A stretch of DNA of 45,748 nt from Echinostoma caproni (GCA_900618425.1 UZAN01042796.1:1-45748), one strand, 5' to 3'; counted from the first letter of the stretch, positions 21,165 to 31,705 are shown. The notes: generated by a model from the sequence alone, not told the origin. Numbers and translations: made by a program.

Positions 21165-21405
21165 GAACTTTGATCATTAACAACAGGATTGCCATGGCTA
21201 GATAACAGATGATAACAAAAGCAGCACAAGCATTATGAGACGGTGATCAGTCTCGTACCAGGTTGAGGGATTCCCAATTGTGGAAGTCGCGGAAACTCAT
21301 CAAATCAGATCGCAAAGAGGGTTCAGAGGGAATTTAATTATTTGAAGTCACGGGTGAGAGGGACAAGACGACGTACGCAATCGGACTGTAGGGTGGACTA
21401 TTTTT
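21165..21405 (+). repeat. dispersed repeat family 2, copy 1
   Basis: Shares ATCAGATCGCA, GGTTCAGAGGGAATTTAATT and GGTGAGAGGGACAAGACGA with copies near 28400, 28650 and 34000. All are on the same strand. Similarity covers about 200 bp; no conserved open frame was found. Confidence 0.65.
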
Positions 21406-23265
21406 AGTGAAACCTTTTCTGTTTATGACTGTCTAGTGTTTTTTAGAAACCTGATTTCATTAAGTGCATACTTTAGAAAGCGCAAGTGCCCAGGGCTCAC
21501 GTTCCCAAACACCTGCGCAATTCAATCATGTGAGCCTGAAAGCTCAAGCATGGTGTTACATGTGACGAAATATATGAAACTCAAAAGGAAATGATACGCT
21601 ACCGGCTAGTGGGAAACTTGAACTGGCGATCTAAAAAATGAAGCAAAAAGGTTTTTCTCATTGTCTTTACAGAACTATTACATCTGAGTTTTTGTTGGAT
21701 AAAACTACGGAATTCAACTTAAAATGGTTTTTCCGCTCAAATAAGATTTTCTCGTCAGAATGAATCATACACTGCTTTTCACACAATTAACATCCTCAAC
21801 TCCCATAAGTTACTTGCTAGGTCATTCTTTGAACCTCTTCCTGTGATCGGTACATTTCTGCCAATGACCGCTTTCTGTTCTCAACCAGTCACTCACTGAT
21901 ATTCACCACAGAATTTCACCTCTGTCATGCACTTTGGCAACAGTGTTAGCTCGTTCCGTGCTACCTGACAATCTCCCTACATCGGTTGCGGGAGATTTGG
22001 TGTCACCTTGTTGAAATTTTGGATACAGTCTTGAAGCGTCCGGAACATTATTTAAAAATAACAGATTCTACCAAAAGAAGGCCACATGTACAAAAATATA
22101 TGTGTACACTTACAAAAAAAGAGCTACCAATAACAACGACAAAAAATAAACCTGGCTACACGCAACAGACACACAAGCACACACACAGGTTTATCGGGCC
22201 TGATAGGGGATACGAACTGAGACCGCGATGAAGAGTATGTGGCGTAACAAGATCGAGCGGGATAGGGCAGGTACAAACGAGGTACGGGGTCTCAAAGAAC
22301 CGAGGTCACTGAACTGGGGTCAAGGGCATGCAGTCCCTCTATAGAATTCGGAAGAAGTTGGATGAAAATGCGTAGCAGAACAATTGAAGAGTAGTAGTAG
22401 ACAGGTTGGGCAATTCACACATTACAAACAATGATTCGGCTATCCCGAACCTGCACAAAGAAGCAGGAACAAGAATATCAGATTTGGGACTAAAGTTTTA
22501 CTAAAATATATAAGGAACAAATCGCTTCGGTTGGTGTAGGTAGATTCGCTGGCGCATCGTCATGTGGACTGAGGATCTAAACAAGTAACTACACATGTAA
22601 CTAATTACAAGCGAGCAAAACTAAAATTCAATCTGAATAGATTTAATGACATTATGAAATAAGCATGTGGTAACATGCATTGGTATTGGAGGTTATGGAT
22701 TTATCATTTTCGTTTTCATTTTACACACACCACTTTATCATATTTTATTATTTTTTTGTACCTGTCGATGGATGAATGGTTGAATGAATGCGGAGAACTT
22801 TGTGTGTATGTCAATAATAAAGGGGCATGCGATTCAAATGAACGAGAGTTCTACACACGCAAAGCAGCTTACCCCGGCTGCCGCGGACATTTTGCTCGAC
22901 TTTGAAGGACAAAAATGACAAGCAAAATACAATGTGACTATCAATCGCAGGGCATGAACCAAACAAAAAGAGAAAATTTGCATTTCGAATATTCCTATAC
23001 CTAGGTGAACAGTTTAATCCATATCGCTATCAATCAGATCAGAGCGTATTGTGTCATGTGATTGCAGTTAGTCATTTCAAATTATCAATCGAGCCTAGTA
23101 GGTTTGTGGCAAGTCAACCCGGAGCTAACATGGAAGTCTTGCCTTGGTGGGAGGCATCGATTGGAGTTAACTGTGTCTACTTTTCCTTGCTATTGGGCTA
23201 AATAAACTGACTGACTATCACTGAGGCCAACACATGAACAAAAATGAATTGGCCATTGGGTTCAG
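21406..23265. other. long intron, nothing recognised
   Basis: No gene or named element. A short CA-rich stretch lies near 22165-22188. A minus-strand text around 22205 (AGTTCGTATCC) looks like a lone B box without a matching A box. Confidence 0.4.
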
Positions 23266-23269
23266 CCGT

Positions 23270-23460
23270 TGTATGAGCTGGTTGGGACGGTGGTAACGCA
23301 CACGCCTTCCATGCGATGGGTCTGGAGTTCAAAGCCCGGATGGAACGGTCGATATGCATTGCTGATGAGTTCCAAACAGAGCGAAATTCCAGTCCAGTGC
23401 TTCCGGGTGTATGGTTAACTGGATGAACTGAGGATTGTGCGTGAAGGTAAAGTCCGAGGG
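23270..23460 (+). repeat. tRNA-like SINE carrying a hammerhead ribozyme
   Basis: The 5' part has an A-box-like TGAGCTGGTTGG (about 23274) and a B-box-like AGTTCAAAGCC (23326-23336), then a hammerhead at 23356-23400. The tail GTTAACTGGATGAACTGAGGA recurs near 44390. The arrangement (polymerase III promoter, then hammerhead) parallels the Sm-alpha SINE of schistosomes. It lies in the long UNC79 intron K-L, antisense to the gene. Confidence 0.65.
23356..23400 (+). ncRNA. hammerhead ribozyme (type I layout)
   Basis: Helix I is GCATTG (23356-23361) with CAGTGC (23395-23400), six pairs including one G-U. The core CTGATGA is at 23362-23368. Helix II is GTTC (23369-23372) with GAGC (23379-23382) around CAAACA. 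GAAA is at 23383-23386. Helix III is the minimal ATT/AGT around two bases. The cleavage-site C follows GU at 23394. All core nucleotides are intact. Helix II tolerates the change from the schistosome sequence by a wobble pair. The three-pair helix III with a two-base loop is too short for a stable monomer, as in hammerheads that act as dimers (family knowledge). Confidence 0.68.
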
Positions 23461-24300
23461 ATAGTCAGTTCAAATCAACATCAACCATCCCACACAACTA
23501 CTAACAATTAACTATGATGTAAATGCGAACCATTTCAAATCGCAGGTCCACTCGACACGTGATAGTCCAAAGATGTGTTTAACTCATACTGGTTCAGTCG
23601 GAAGCACACTTCCGTTTCGCTGCCCATGGATAGACCAATGGTTCTTGCATATAAGTGATAGGGCAACGCGGATGAGCTGCATGGCTAATTTACGCTCTGA
23701 CTGTTATTAGCTATATGCAGTGATCAGTCAACCCAACAGAAGTAGGAATTAAATATCATTTCCAATAACAAAAGACTCTCTGCCCGGAACGCGGTAGTGA
23801 TCATTAAATCACGGTAATTTTGGAGGCAAAAATTACTTGAACGGTACATTTAAAGAACTGTTCACCGCAAGTTCACACATTATAATTGACTAAGTTGTAC
23901 ACATTTCTCTCTACCTTCGTCACAAACAAGAGTGAAACGTCTCGTAGCTTTTGATTTTCAAGTCCAGTCGAAACAGGTAGATATGTTACACTATAAAATA
24001 TCAGTGACACTGAAAGTGTTAGGAAAAGTGATACAACACACCGAAACGTACTACGACGTATTTGTAAGTATAACTCAGATCTACATAATGTAAGCATCAC
24101 CAGGCGTTTATCTCCTAGTTTAATACCCGGTGATTGCGGAGGAAAAATATGCTAACTAATAACCGAAACGGTCGTATGTTAGTGGGGCAAACAGCAACCA
24201 ATACGGTTGAATATTATTAAGATGCAACTGAGGATTTATTGAACAACTAGCCTTTGTTTTCCTTTCGAAAAGAGCAAAGCATTATGATGAATGTACAAAA
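23461..24300. other. long intron, nothing recognised
   Basis: No exon, RNA gene or repeat match seen between the SINE and UNC79 exon K. Confidence 0.45.
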
Positions 24301-24319
24301 AAAGGTATATCATACTTAC

Positions 24320-24586
24320 TGTATGAATCGCCTGTTCATCTCGCGACACAGTGGCCGGTGGAACTGGACCGGATGTTTCCAGTAACTCATATATAGTTGA
24401 ACAAGAGCTTTCCGGAGAAAGATGAGCACCGGAGTCCATGGATCGAAATTGTTTGCTTGGCAAATCTTCTCGTTCACCCGGGCGAATTCGTCCACTAGAT
24501 GGCCTGCTTACCGTATCCGCACTGGACCGACCATGATTGGAGTCGGTTTTCGACCTTTTGCTTCCACGACGAAAACCTTCGAACCG
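24320..24586 (-). CDS. unc79: UNC79 exon K
   Basis: 267 bp, exactly 89 codons in phase 0 at both ends. The acceptor is TTCCGTTTAG|CGG and the donor ACA|GTAAGTATG. It begins RFEGFRRGSKRSKTDSNHGR and passes through a Ser/Arg-rich stretch to KQFRSMDSGAHLSPESSCST. It ends TIYELLETSGPVPPATVSRD, EQAIHT. The basic start and acidic/serine end suggest a regulated linker (inference). Being a multiple of three in phase 0, it could be skipped without a frameshift. Confidence 0.77.
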
Positions 24587-24770
24587 CTAAACGGAATGAT
24601 TGGTATAGAAGGGGGGGGGAGGAGACAAGCATAATGAGAGCCGAGTTATTTACTTCGACTTGTGTGTAAAAATATTTTCACCCCAGTAATCAGGGGTTTG
24701 CATACAATTAACACAGACTTCATTTGTATTTGGCCCAAACATTATCCCATAGACTAAATATTTTCCTATA

Positions 24771-24896
24771 TTTTCGTCAAAATAACCTCATTTGCAACAC
24801 CGGGTAATTTTGGAATCATAGTATTGGTTCTTCAACGGAGTGACTCTGAAAGAGTTGTCCTTCCCGGTGTCGTAAATGAGGTTATTGTGATGAAAA
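24771..24896. repeat. imperfect inverted repeat, possible fold-back element
   Basis: The arm at 24771-24804 (TTTTCGTCAAAATAACCTCA, then TTTGCAACACCGGG) is the near-complement of 24863-24896 (CCCGGTGTCGTAAATGAGG, then TTATTGTGATGAAAA), with a 58-base loop. About 30 of 34 positions pair. It lies in UNC79 intron J-K, close to AT-rich DNA. It could be a MITE-like element or an RNA hairpin. Confidence 0.7.
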
Positions 24897-24916
24897 TACA
24901 CTTCCTGAGTACAAGT

Positions 24917-24967
24917 ATATAAATAATATAATATTATATATATAATACAATATAATATAATATAAAG
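24917..24967. repeat. AT-rich low-complexity tract
   Basis: An ATATAATA-type simple repeat of about 50 bp next to the inverted repeat. Confidence 0.85.
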
Positions 24968-25486
24968 ATTACCGCATATGCATGCCTACTGAGCAGCCAG
25001 AACCGCGAAACTGATGTGTGCTTCCAGGGAAATTTCATTCATCCATTCATATAATAGTACTTATTACAAAATATTCCTCTATTTTCCAGGCTGATTCATA
25101 GACAATGAGTCTTGCGCGGGCCTCACTCCTTGGCAACTTTTATGAAATTTTATTTGTGACGACCAAAGAGCACTAAGCAACTGTTTACTCCCTGTTGGCA
25201 CTCATTGTCGATGTGCAATTTTTGTATTCATTCGGAATTGAACTGTCTGTCAACCCAAGATTAGGAAGCCGAAACGCCAGTTCTGAACTTCACCGTCGAT
25301 GATCATGAACTTATAATTCTTTCATGCTGTTTCTTTTAGAATATTTCCACATATGAATGCGAATTAAATCCTTATATTGAAACTCAGCAGTCCACCACGA
25401 TCAGTCCTTCATAGTTTACCGGGTAAGTCAGTTCAAGAATACCTTCTAAATCAAGAACACATCCGATCACTTTTGGGGTGGAATTT

Positions 25487-25962
25487 TGTAGTAATTGTAG
25501 TAATAATAGTATTAGTACGCAATGAACGAGAAACACCAAATGCGAATCACTGATTAACAATCACGGGCGTCACGTAATCACTGGATCACACTGGCAATTG
25601 CACACAATGTCCTACGTAACCGAGACGAGAGGAAGAGGTCACAGGAGCGGCAGCTCGTTCATCGAAAAAATAGGGTGGAATATATAACATGTACAAAACA
25701 AAATCATTGATCATTCGAGCCTCTGCCAATCGCGTTCTAGTATTTCTGCCGTTGTTCAGTTTGTCTAGGTCGCACAGTTTCTGATTGGTTGGTACAAACG
25801 ACCTATGGTATGACGCTCAGAAGCTGTGGCACGCGCGCGCTTTGCTGACGTCACCCGTGAAGCTCGATTGTTGTCTGAAAACTGTAACTTGTCGCTCCAG
25901 GGTATGCGTCAATTTGTTCTATAGAACTTCTATTACTACTACTACTACTACTACCACTACCA
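25487..25962 (+). repeat. candidate solo LTR
   Basis: It starts TGTAGTAATTGTAG and ends CTACCACTACCA, about 476 bp, with TATATAA at 25681-25687 in a promoter-like position. The length is close to the 471-bp LTR at 2061, but the sequences are not obviously alike. There is no clean target-site duplication, and the right end is a trinucleotide repeat, so this is a weak call. Confidence 0.28.
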
Positions 25963-25966
25963 CTAT
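25931..25966. repeat. (TAC)n microsatellite
   Basis: Trinucleotide tract, pure then with CCA interruptions. Confidence 0.85.
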
Positions 25967-26152
25967 AATCATTGAATGGAGTTCGTGGAATCGTTTAAAT
26001 GTGCCTTCACACACACACACACACAAACAAAATCGTGACCGATTTGTAGCAAAAATACGTGTTATGTCAAATGTGAAATGATCTATTGGCTCTTGATGCC
26101 CAAAAAAAGAGTAGTTTTTTCATTAGATCCTACAGGAATTTACGGTACTCAC

Positions 26153-26430
26153 CTTACTCTGAGTTTTTAACTCATTACGAGCCACCGATTCCGGAGAGCG
26201 TGCTGGACTGAACTGAGAGTCATCTGCGTCCACGGGTTTCGCCTTGGCTACCGTCGTATCCAGTTCTGCAGCGGCATCGGTGCCGCTTTCCGTTTCCGGG
26301 TCAATGAGAGTAACTGTGACCCCGGGCATGAATACCTCATCTTGACGATCCTCGTCTAGTTTGACCGGACTTGCCGGCGGAGTGTCAGTTTCCACGATTG
26401 TCGTGAAATCACCACTCACATTGCTCACCT
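26153..26430 (-). CDS. unc79: UNC79 exon J
   Basis: 278 bp. The acceptor is ACCCCCGCAG|AG, supplying two bases to the codon left by exon I, and the donor is AGTAAG|GTGAGTAC. It encodes EVSNVSGDFTTIVETDTPPA, SPVKLDEDRQDEVFMPGVTV, then an acidic Asp/Glu/Ala-rich tail ending NELKTQSK. It is probably a flexible acidic linker; SP and TP dipeptides could be proline-directed kinase sites (inference). A GC/AC dinucleotide repeat sits immediately upstream of the acceptor and could vary in length between individuals. Confidence 0.76.
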
Positions 26431-26449
26431 CTGCGGGGGTGCGGTGTTG

Positions 26450-26472
26450 CGCGCGCGCACACACACACACAC
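26450..26472. repeat. (GC)n(AC)n dinucleotide tract
   Basis: Compound repeat just upstream of the UNC79 exon J acceptor; alternating purine-pyrimidine could adopt Z-DNA. Confidence 0.9.
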
Positions 26473-26652
26473 GTGAAAAAGACGAAATTATGCAGTATCA
26501 AAATTTTGTTTGTTGAAAATGGCCAGATAATTGAGTATTGAATGCATGTTTTTGCACAGGATTTTCTATGCATCACTACATCTACCTTGCTATTCTATAA
26601 GACGAATGGTGAAATCGAAAGGGCGGAGAACAAAGCACTCCTGTGGAACGGA

Positions 26653-26654
<2 letters not shown>

Positions 26655-26716
<62 letters not shown>
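26655..26716. repeat. (TA)n microsatellite
   Basis: About 31 uninterrupted TA units in UNC79 intron I-J. Three ORFs running through it are artefacts of the repeat. Confidence 0.95.
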
Positions 26717-26719
<3 letters not shown>

Positions 26720-28394
26720 TCAACACCAATCTTTACAGATACGGCGCCAAAAATAACCATGGGTGAACGAAAACAAATACAGGTAAGAAAATCATAAGCT
26801 GGGAAGAGGCAATCAGGGTAAAACAACAAATAAAGCATGCACTGACTACAAAATACTCTAATTACTCGAAACATGCAACAAAGTGTATGTAAGTAAGCAG
26901 TGGATTAGTATAAAATATTTGCAAATCCAAAATCTGGTCGATCGAGAGAAAAAGGTGTACTAAGTTTGGGGCACAACACAGCGACGACATATGTGGCTGC
27001 CGCTCCAGCTTTACTTTTTTGAAATCGTGATCAATAAANNNNNCAATAAAATTAAGAAATTTAACTCATGTTTTATGTGAAATACACACATACACACATG
27101 CGATCCAACAGAATAGTGATCCACTCCATTCGTACAGTCCCGGAGTCTCGTAGTGTGACTAAATGAGGCATGCAATCGGGAGCTAGTTGCTAGTAGTAAT
27201 TAAAAAAAATAAATCCAATCTGGTAGGAAGAATGATAGGTAGTGGGAGTTAATCGTGATGCATTAGATTTCGGCAATACATGCTAAGGAGTTGTGGTGGT
27301 GGTGGTGGTGGTGGCGGCATTTGCCTGAATGCGATCGGGAAGCTACGCGGTGGTAAATTGTGAGGTGATTATGTCATACCATTCGGTTGGGTTGAATATC
27401 CTGGAGGAGAACGTAATGTACAGATGCAGTTGTGATTTGTCGACAGAAATTCTTGTTAGTATAACTGAATGAGTCCATATTTTCATCGATTGTATGGAAT
27501 TAAATGTTGTCGGAGGTTAGTAATTTCGATGAACAGAAACTAAATTTGTGGAAAAAGAGGGTGGATATCAATATGCATAATTAATTAGACACTGATATGG
27601 GTAAATAACTTACAAATACAATTTATTTTGGTAATTGATAATTGGTAGTTGGTAATTAATTGATTGGACAGTTTGACATTTGAATCGCAAAACTTTCATA
27701 TCCAAACACAATGACATTGCAATGCAGTGCCGAAATCGTATTGTGGTGGCCTGCATCTGCACCCGCAGGCAAAGAATCAAACATGACTTTTAATGATCAA
27801 TCATCTCCTCGATTTCCGTGACATCATGTATTTACCTTTCTACACAAGCACATACACACACATACATGGTCTCACGGTCCACCGCCTGCTCGCTCGTTCG
27901 TGCTTCGTTTATCCATCATTCCGTTCTTGCTCCAGGAATAACCACGCGTTTATCATTGATATTATCGACTCGATGTTGTTGCCCCCGAGCCAAAGCGCGA
28001 AACATGGACGTACGTTTTGTTGTGCTAAATGTGTTTTGCACGTTATGTACCCCTTATTTCAAAAACGAATCCCCACGTCAGCGCCTCTCCAACACCATCA
28101 TAGTCTTATCAAAGGCCTCAAGATCATTTCCATGATTTTATGTGACGTTTGAGCTCAGTTCCCGTGCCCGCACACACAAACACACTCATTCGTCTTGTGA
28201 TCCGCGCACACGCGTGGTCATCAATACATTGAATGAAACACAGGTAGGGGAGACCTGTTCCGGGCAGGAAACGAGAAGCGGTACCTTCTAAGGATAGTTT
28301 AGCCGTAACAAGGGACCTGGTGCTTGTCTAGCTAACCCGAGCGAGAAAGCACACCTTCTTCACAGAAGTGAGTCTTAGGCAGGCCAGTGAACTT
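26717..28394. other. UNC79 intron I-J, no gene recognised
   Basis: Contains a 5-N gap at 27039-27043 flanked by CAATAAA on both sides, a (GGT)n tract at 27292-27317, and plus-strand frames at 27793-28152 without family resemblance. Confidence 0.45.
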
Positions 28395-28640
28395 GGACTG
28401 TGCAGCTGGAGTGCCATCAGCACACGGATGGACTGGACGCGACAACAGGAGCATCACAGAAAGTATAACCGGGTAATCAGATAGTCTTTTGTTGGGATGA
28501 GGGATTCCAAGTGCCGCAAATCACGGAAGGTGATCCAATCAGATCGCAGATAGGGTCAGAGGGAATTTACTTGTTCGAAGTCACGGATGAGAGGGACAAG
28601 AGAATGTGAAACGATGGAGCAATCACATTGTAGACCGCCT
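28395..28640 (+). repeat. dispersed repeat family 2, copy 2
   Basis: Contains ACACGGATGGACTGGACG, CAACAGGAGCATCACAGAA, ATCCAATCAGATCGCAGAT, CAGAGGGAATTTACTTG and GATGAGAGGGACAAGAGAA. The next copy follows immediately. Confidence 0.7.
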
Positions 28641-28870
28641 TTACTCCTCGGCATGACCATCGGACTTTTAGTGTGCACATCTGGGACGCTGCATCACACA
28701 GTAGGAAAACTGGTGACAACAAGAGCATCACAAACATTAGATACCCGGTGACCAGAGAGTTTCGTGTCAGTTTGATAGATGAGAAGTTACCAAAATCGCG
28801 GAGAACTATCCAATCAGATCACAAACATGATCTGGGGGAAAACGAAGTGAAACAATAAAGTAATCACACT
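28641..28870 (+). repeat. dispersed repeat family 2, copy 3 (near-tandem)
   Basis: Contains GACAACAAGAGCATCACAA, ACCCGGTGACCAGAGAGT and ATCCAATCAGATCACAAAC, in the same order as the previous copy but lacking the CAGAGGGAATTT block. The adjacent placement suggests tandem duplication or insertion into a sibling. Confidence 0.6.
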
Positions 28871-29160
28871 GCCTGTGTGTACCACGGTATAAGTTTGTTT
28901 GAACCGATCATCTTGTGTGGCCTAATGTATTTGTTGGCTAACTATTGTATACATTGCTTCCACTGAACGCGCAACATCAATGTCCGATGCACACACACAT
29001 GACACGGGTGTCCGTCACATGTGACCTTGATCACATTGACCAATCAGATTGCACCACGTGTCTGCTTCTAATTGACGATCTGACTGTTAACGACTGGTAC
29101 GGCCAGTACAGGATGATGAATTGCTTTTGTTAATGAACACGAATTACGATGCAACCAGTT

Positions 29161-29169
29161 GCCTGCCTA

Positions 29170-29221
<52 letters not shown>

Positions 29222-29223
29222 CC
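29161..29223. repeat. (CTGC)n microsatellite
   Basis: About 15 tetranucleotide units, nearly pure, in UNC79 intron I-J. Confidence 0.95.
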
Positions 29224-29694
29224 AATTCACCGCTTGCGTTCTGGTTGACTGAAATGTACACAACAGATGCTTTTTTGTGCAAGAACTTCGCTACTTAATA
29301 TTACATTTTGCCATGACTAACGCAACTCCAGCCACCTGCTTTCTATCTATTTAATTGGATGACAACGATAGAACTCTTATCACTTTGTTCGACAAATTGT
29401 TGGCGGTAGATGCTTATTTCATAGTTTGAAATGCCAAGAAGCAAAAATGGTATTTCAAAAACAGTTAACTGCTTTTTCCACCAATAAAAGATTTTCACTC
29501 ATCCTTCGTTTATGTGTCCAAACAAACGTTTACGTTGGGTTTTGGAAGTGTGCGAATATCCATTTCATTCCCGTAAAGACTAATTCAAACAGTTTTATCC
29601 GACGTTGTGGTTTTTTTCATGATAAGTTTCGCACTGTCGTAGACCACCATGCACGGCGAGTGGGGATGAAATGCTGACCTGAGTAATCGCTTAC

Positions 29695-30308
29695 CTCGCA
29701 GTCTCATCGGAGGTGTGGGAGTCTCAAACGGTTCATCATCGCTGCGCTCACGACATACGTGCACTTGTGCATCCATCGTATTCAGTACGATTTGGATAAG
29801 ATATTCCACCAGACCTCGTGTACCCCCCGCAGGTAAATTAGTCGTACCCGTGGTAGTCGTACCTCCGGACAAGTAATGATGCGGTGTACCGAATAGGGGA
29901 TTGGTTAGTCCACCGGTACCACCTCCACCGGCTGCAGGTGATGGACAGGATACGTTGGGAGAAAGGCCACTGGAACTGGATGGACCTCCACCACCAGGTG
30001 GTGTGATTCTTCTAACTCCGTCATCCGTATCCAACAGCTGAGCTTCGGAACTGCTTTTCCGAATTCTACTACCGGGACCACTTGATCCGAGTCCTCCAGA
30101 GCCGAGCACACCCATCGAGTGTGGTGTGGAGGTCATGGCACTGCTGGTTGCACCAATTGATCCACTACCAACAGCCCCGGTACCTCCGACACCAACGCCG
30201 CCGCCACTGCTCCCAGAANNNNCCCCCAACACCACCTCCCACATTGCCAACTATACTTGAACCGCCCAAACCGGAGTGAACAGTCCCACCTGGAGCACTG
30301 TATTCGTA
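29695..30308 (-). CDS. unc79: UNC79 exon I (Gly/Ser-rich linker; contains a 4-N gap)
   Basis: About 204 codons. The acceptor is TTTGTTCTCAG|TAC in phase 0 and the donor CGAG|GTAAGC. It starts YEYSAPGG, directly following LLVILYK of exon H. A glycine-, serine- and threonine-rich disordered region of about 140 residues follows, then a conserved end, RGLVEYLIQIVLNTMDAQVH, VCRERSDDEPFETPTPPMRL. The Ns at 30219-30222 lie in a G-run of the Gly-coding part. The frames on either side connect only if the true gap is a multiple of three, so the placeholder length is wrong. Within the linker, RIRKSSSEAQLLD has a basic-directed phosphosite look. Confidence 0.77.
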
Positions 30309-31680
30309 CTGAGAACAAAGGGGATGAAATTATAGGAAATCATAGGTGGAATCAGACTGTTATTTTCGGTTAAGAAATTCTGTTTCATCACTATCGACAC
30401 TGCAATTGAAATACCAACCATTTGAACTTTGTTACCTAACATGTCGTCACATACATTAATCCATATAAAAAATTGAAGAAAACACATGACTGATTATCCG
30501 CTCCGTAACACCATTGAACCACTTTCAAGCTCACTGTTGATTCTTTGGGAGCTTTGAACGCCATAGAACACTGTCTCGGACAAACTGGAAGAAATCTATC
30601 AACAATGATTCATGAACATTGGTTGCTAGTCGGGCACGTGACTCACTCTCACTGATTTTCCTCCACGAAGATCAAGAAGGCCATCCATTGGACTTCGAAT
30701 CAGTGAGAAAAATTTGAGGACGGGTATACGCAGAACACTATCACTCCATAAGCACTGAAGATGTCTCCTCGACCATTACCACGCTCAGCGTACAGGCGAA
30801 CCTGAATTCAGTCCACCTTAGCAACTGGAACCGACTTACTTTGTCAGCTACTTTGAAATCCACAGGGAATCGGATACCGAGCTCTGCGATAGATCGAAAA
30901 GAAATTTCTTCGCGAACACCGTTTTCTAAATTATGTTCATATTTCTCATAGCGTTGTCTTGATTTTGTTCGGTAGAATCACGGTTCATCTGTGTAATTTA
31001 AACAGGGATGTTCGCTTGAATCTCTCAGTCTTCTCCCGTCATGTTTGATTCTGGGTTTAGATCCCGCCCGACACACATGAACCCCTTGTTATCAAGGTCA
31101 CAGACCCCCTACCATTTAATCTGCTGCGTGCGTGTGCTCGCTGGCCCACACAAACGCATGCATATAGCTTTTCAATCTCAAGTGAGCCCGTTGTAACTCT
31201 GATTGAATCCACGACTGGTGGGAACCACATGAAGCGATTGGTACTTTGGCCGTCAACTATTGGACCGGGGTTATCAAAGAGGCCTGCCCGCGTACAATGT
31301 CCTGATTTCTCCATAAACAAAGTGACTGAGCTATTGAATGATGACAGAGGTTTCGGTGGGGTGGGGTCTGACTGTTCGCCTCCCCCCCCCTCTCTCCCGG
31401 AACGTCATGTACTTGGTCATTGTTTGAGAATGAACGAACTATATTGGTTGTAATCGACCTCGATCGGTCGGGCAGAAAAAGAGCGACATTGGGATGAATC
31501 AACAAGCGGGTCACCTGGCCTAAATACTGATGTGAATCGTGCATGGAATTGTGTTGCCCAGACCATCCATAGAGTAATAGTCATAGAGGCTGAGTTTCTC
31601 TTGAATTTTACCCCCCAGTTTTGGCGCTGAAAGACAGCCGACAGTCACACTTGAAAATGAGGAGAGAAATCCGAATGATT
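30309..31680. other. UNC79 intron H-I, no gene recognised
   Basis: Short frames on both strands at 31057-31544 lack domains. A C-run at 31380-31392 is low complexity. Confidence 0.45.
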
Positions 31681-31705
31681 TCAAGTCAAGTCAAGTCAAG
31701 TCAAG
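31681..31705. repeat. (TCAAG)5 pentanucleotide repeat
   Basis: Five exact units where the 3' end of the minus-strand CR1-like element should be, after about 130 bp of untranslated-looking sequence. Confidence 0.9.

Noticed and set aside
22195..22235. Minus-strand GTTCGTATCC as a tRNA B box
   Set aside because: No A box at the required distance upstream.
26531..26874. Three ORFs on both strands across 26.5-26.9 kb
   Set aside because: Their length comes from the (TA)n repeat, which has no stops in those frames.
27793..28152. 119-residue plus-strand ORF
   Set aside because: No recognisable domain; a second plus-strand frame is equally open, and there is no codon or splice evidence.
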